Below, in pieces: positions 5,735 to 5,793 of a stretch of DNA of 5,793 bases. Location of the stretch: the NCBI GenBank assembly GCA_009787035.1, contig WRGV01000068.1, forward strand, positions 1 through 5,793, written 5' to 3'. Under the pieces are notes generated by a model. The model saw only the letters and a program-made list of their open reading frames with translations. It did no database searches and had not been told where the DNA came from. This DNA comes from Propionibacteriaceae bacterium. Lineage in GTDB: Bacteria; Actinomycetota; Actinomycetes; Propionibacteriales; Propionibacteriaceae. Both the position numbers and the translations under genes were made by a program. Positions within the stretch are counted from its first letter, which is position 1, and each line of letters opens with the position of its first letter.

Positions 5735-5793
5735 GCCGCAATGCGGGGCCTAAGGCCATCCCGTTCGCCGAATGGACGCACCAGATGCGGACG
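5735..5793. other. Right edge upstream of plsC: short palindrome, no assignable gene
   Basis: This 59-bp edge holds an 11-bp palindrome, GGCCT-A-AGGCC (5747-5757), which lies where a -35 or operator for plsC would be. On the plus strand an ATG at 5772 begins MDAPDAD and runs off the window; it could open a divergent gene but has no ribosome-binding site or -10 at the right distance. On the minus strand an open frame ending in TGA at 5707-5709 could be the tail of an upstream gene overlapping plsC by 16 bp. None is long enough to call. Confidence 0.3.

Overview
The window looks like ordinary core chromosome from a high-GC actinobacterium (Actinomycetota). The evidence is the very GC-rich third codon positions, the actinobacterial flavour of the FtsK, ThiL and Ddl motifs, and promoter-like hexamers placed so close to start codons that leaderless transcripts are likely. 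A Propionibacteriales-like lineage is possible, but that is an impression and cannot be shown from 5.8 kb.

Layout, left to right. The 3' end of a plus-strand gene (1-134) resembles the C-terminus of a CinA/PncC nicotinamide-nucleotide amidase. It converges on, and overlaps by 15 bp, the 3' end of ftsK. Everything else lies on the minus strand and is transcribed right to left: plsC (4913-5722, lysophosphatidate acyltransferase), ddl (3709-4824, D-alanine--D-alanine ligase), thiL (2665-3639, thiamine-monophosphate kinase) and ftsK (120-2588, septal DNA translocase). All four are full length with their key motifs intact. The gaps between them are 88, 69 and 76 bp, so the genes are close but not translationally coupled.

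Transcription. A good intrinsic terminator candidate directly follows the ddl stop codon (stem-loop plus five U). thiL and ftsK are therefore probably not simple read-through partners of ddl. thiL and ftsK each have a TANNNT hexamer ending exactly 6 nt before the start codon and no usable Shine-Dalgarno sequence, as expected for leaderless mRNAs. plsC shows a weaker version of the same geometry. ddl is the exception, with a strong purine-rich ribosome-binding site and a -10-like hexamer that would give a short leader. Two perfect hairpins fill the short thiL-ftsK gap.

Function. plsC makes phosphatidic acid for membranes, ddl makes the peptidoglycan dipeptide precursor, and ftsK clears and translocates chromosomal DNA at the septum, so three of the genes serve envelope growth and division. 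thiL makes the cofactor thiamine pyrophosphate and is a common neighbour of ddl in actinobacteria. The arrangement is the least ordinary part: ftsK sits downstream of thiL, and the cinA-like gene faces ftsK instead of following it with pgsA between. I found no mobile element, CRISPR array, RNA gene, toxin or defence system, and nothing that supports a new biological system. No gene-free stretch exceeds 100 bases.
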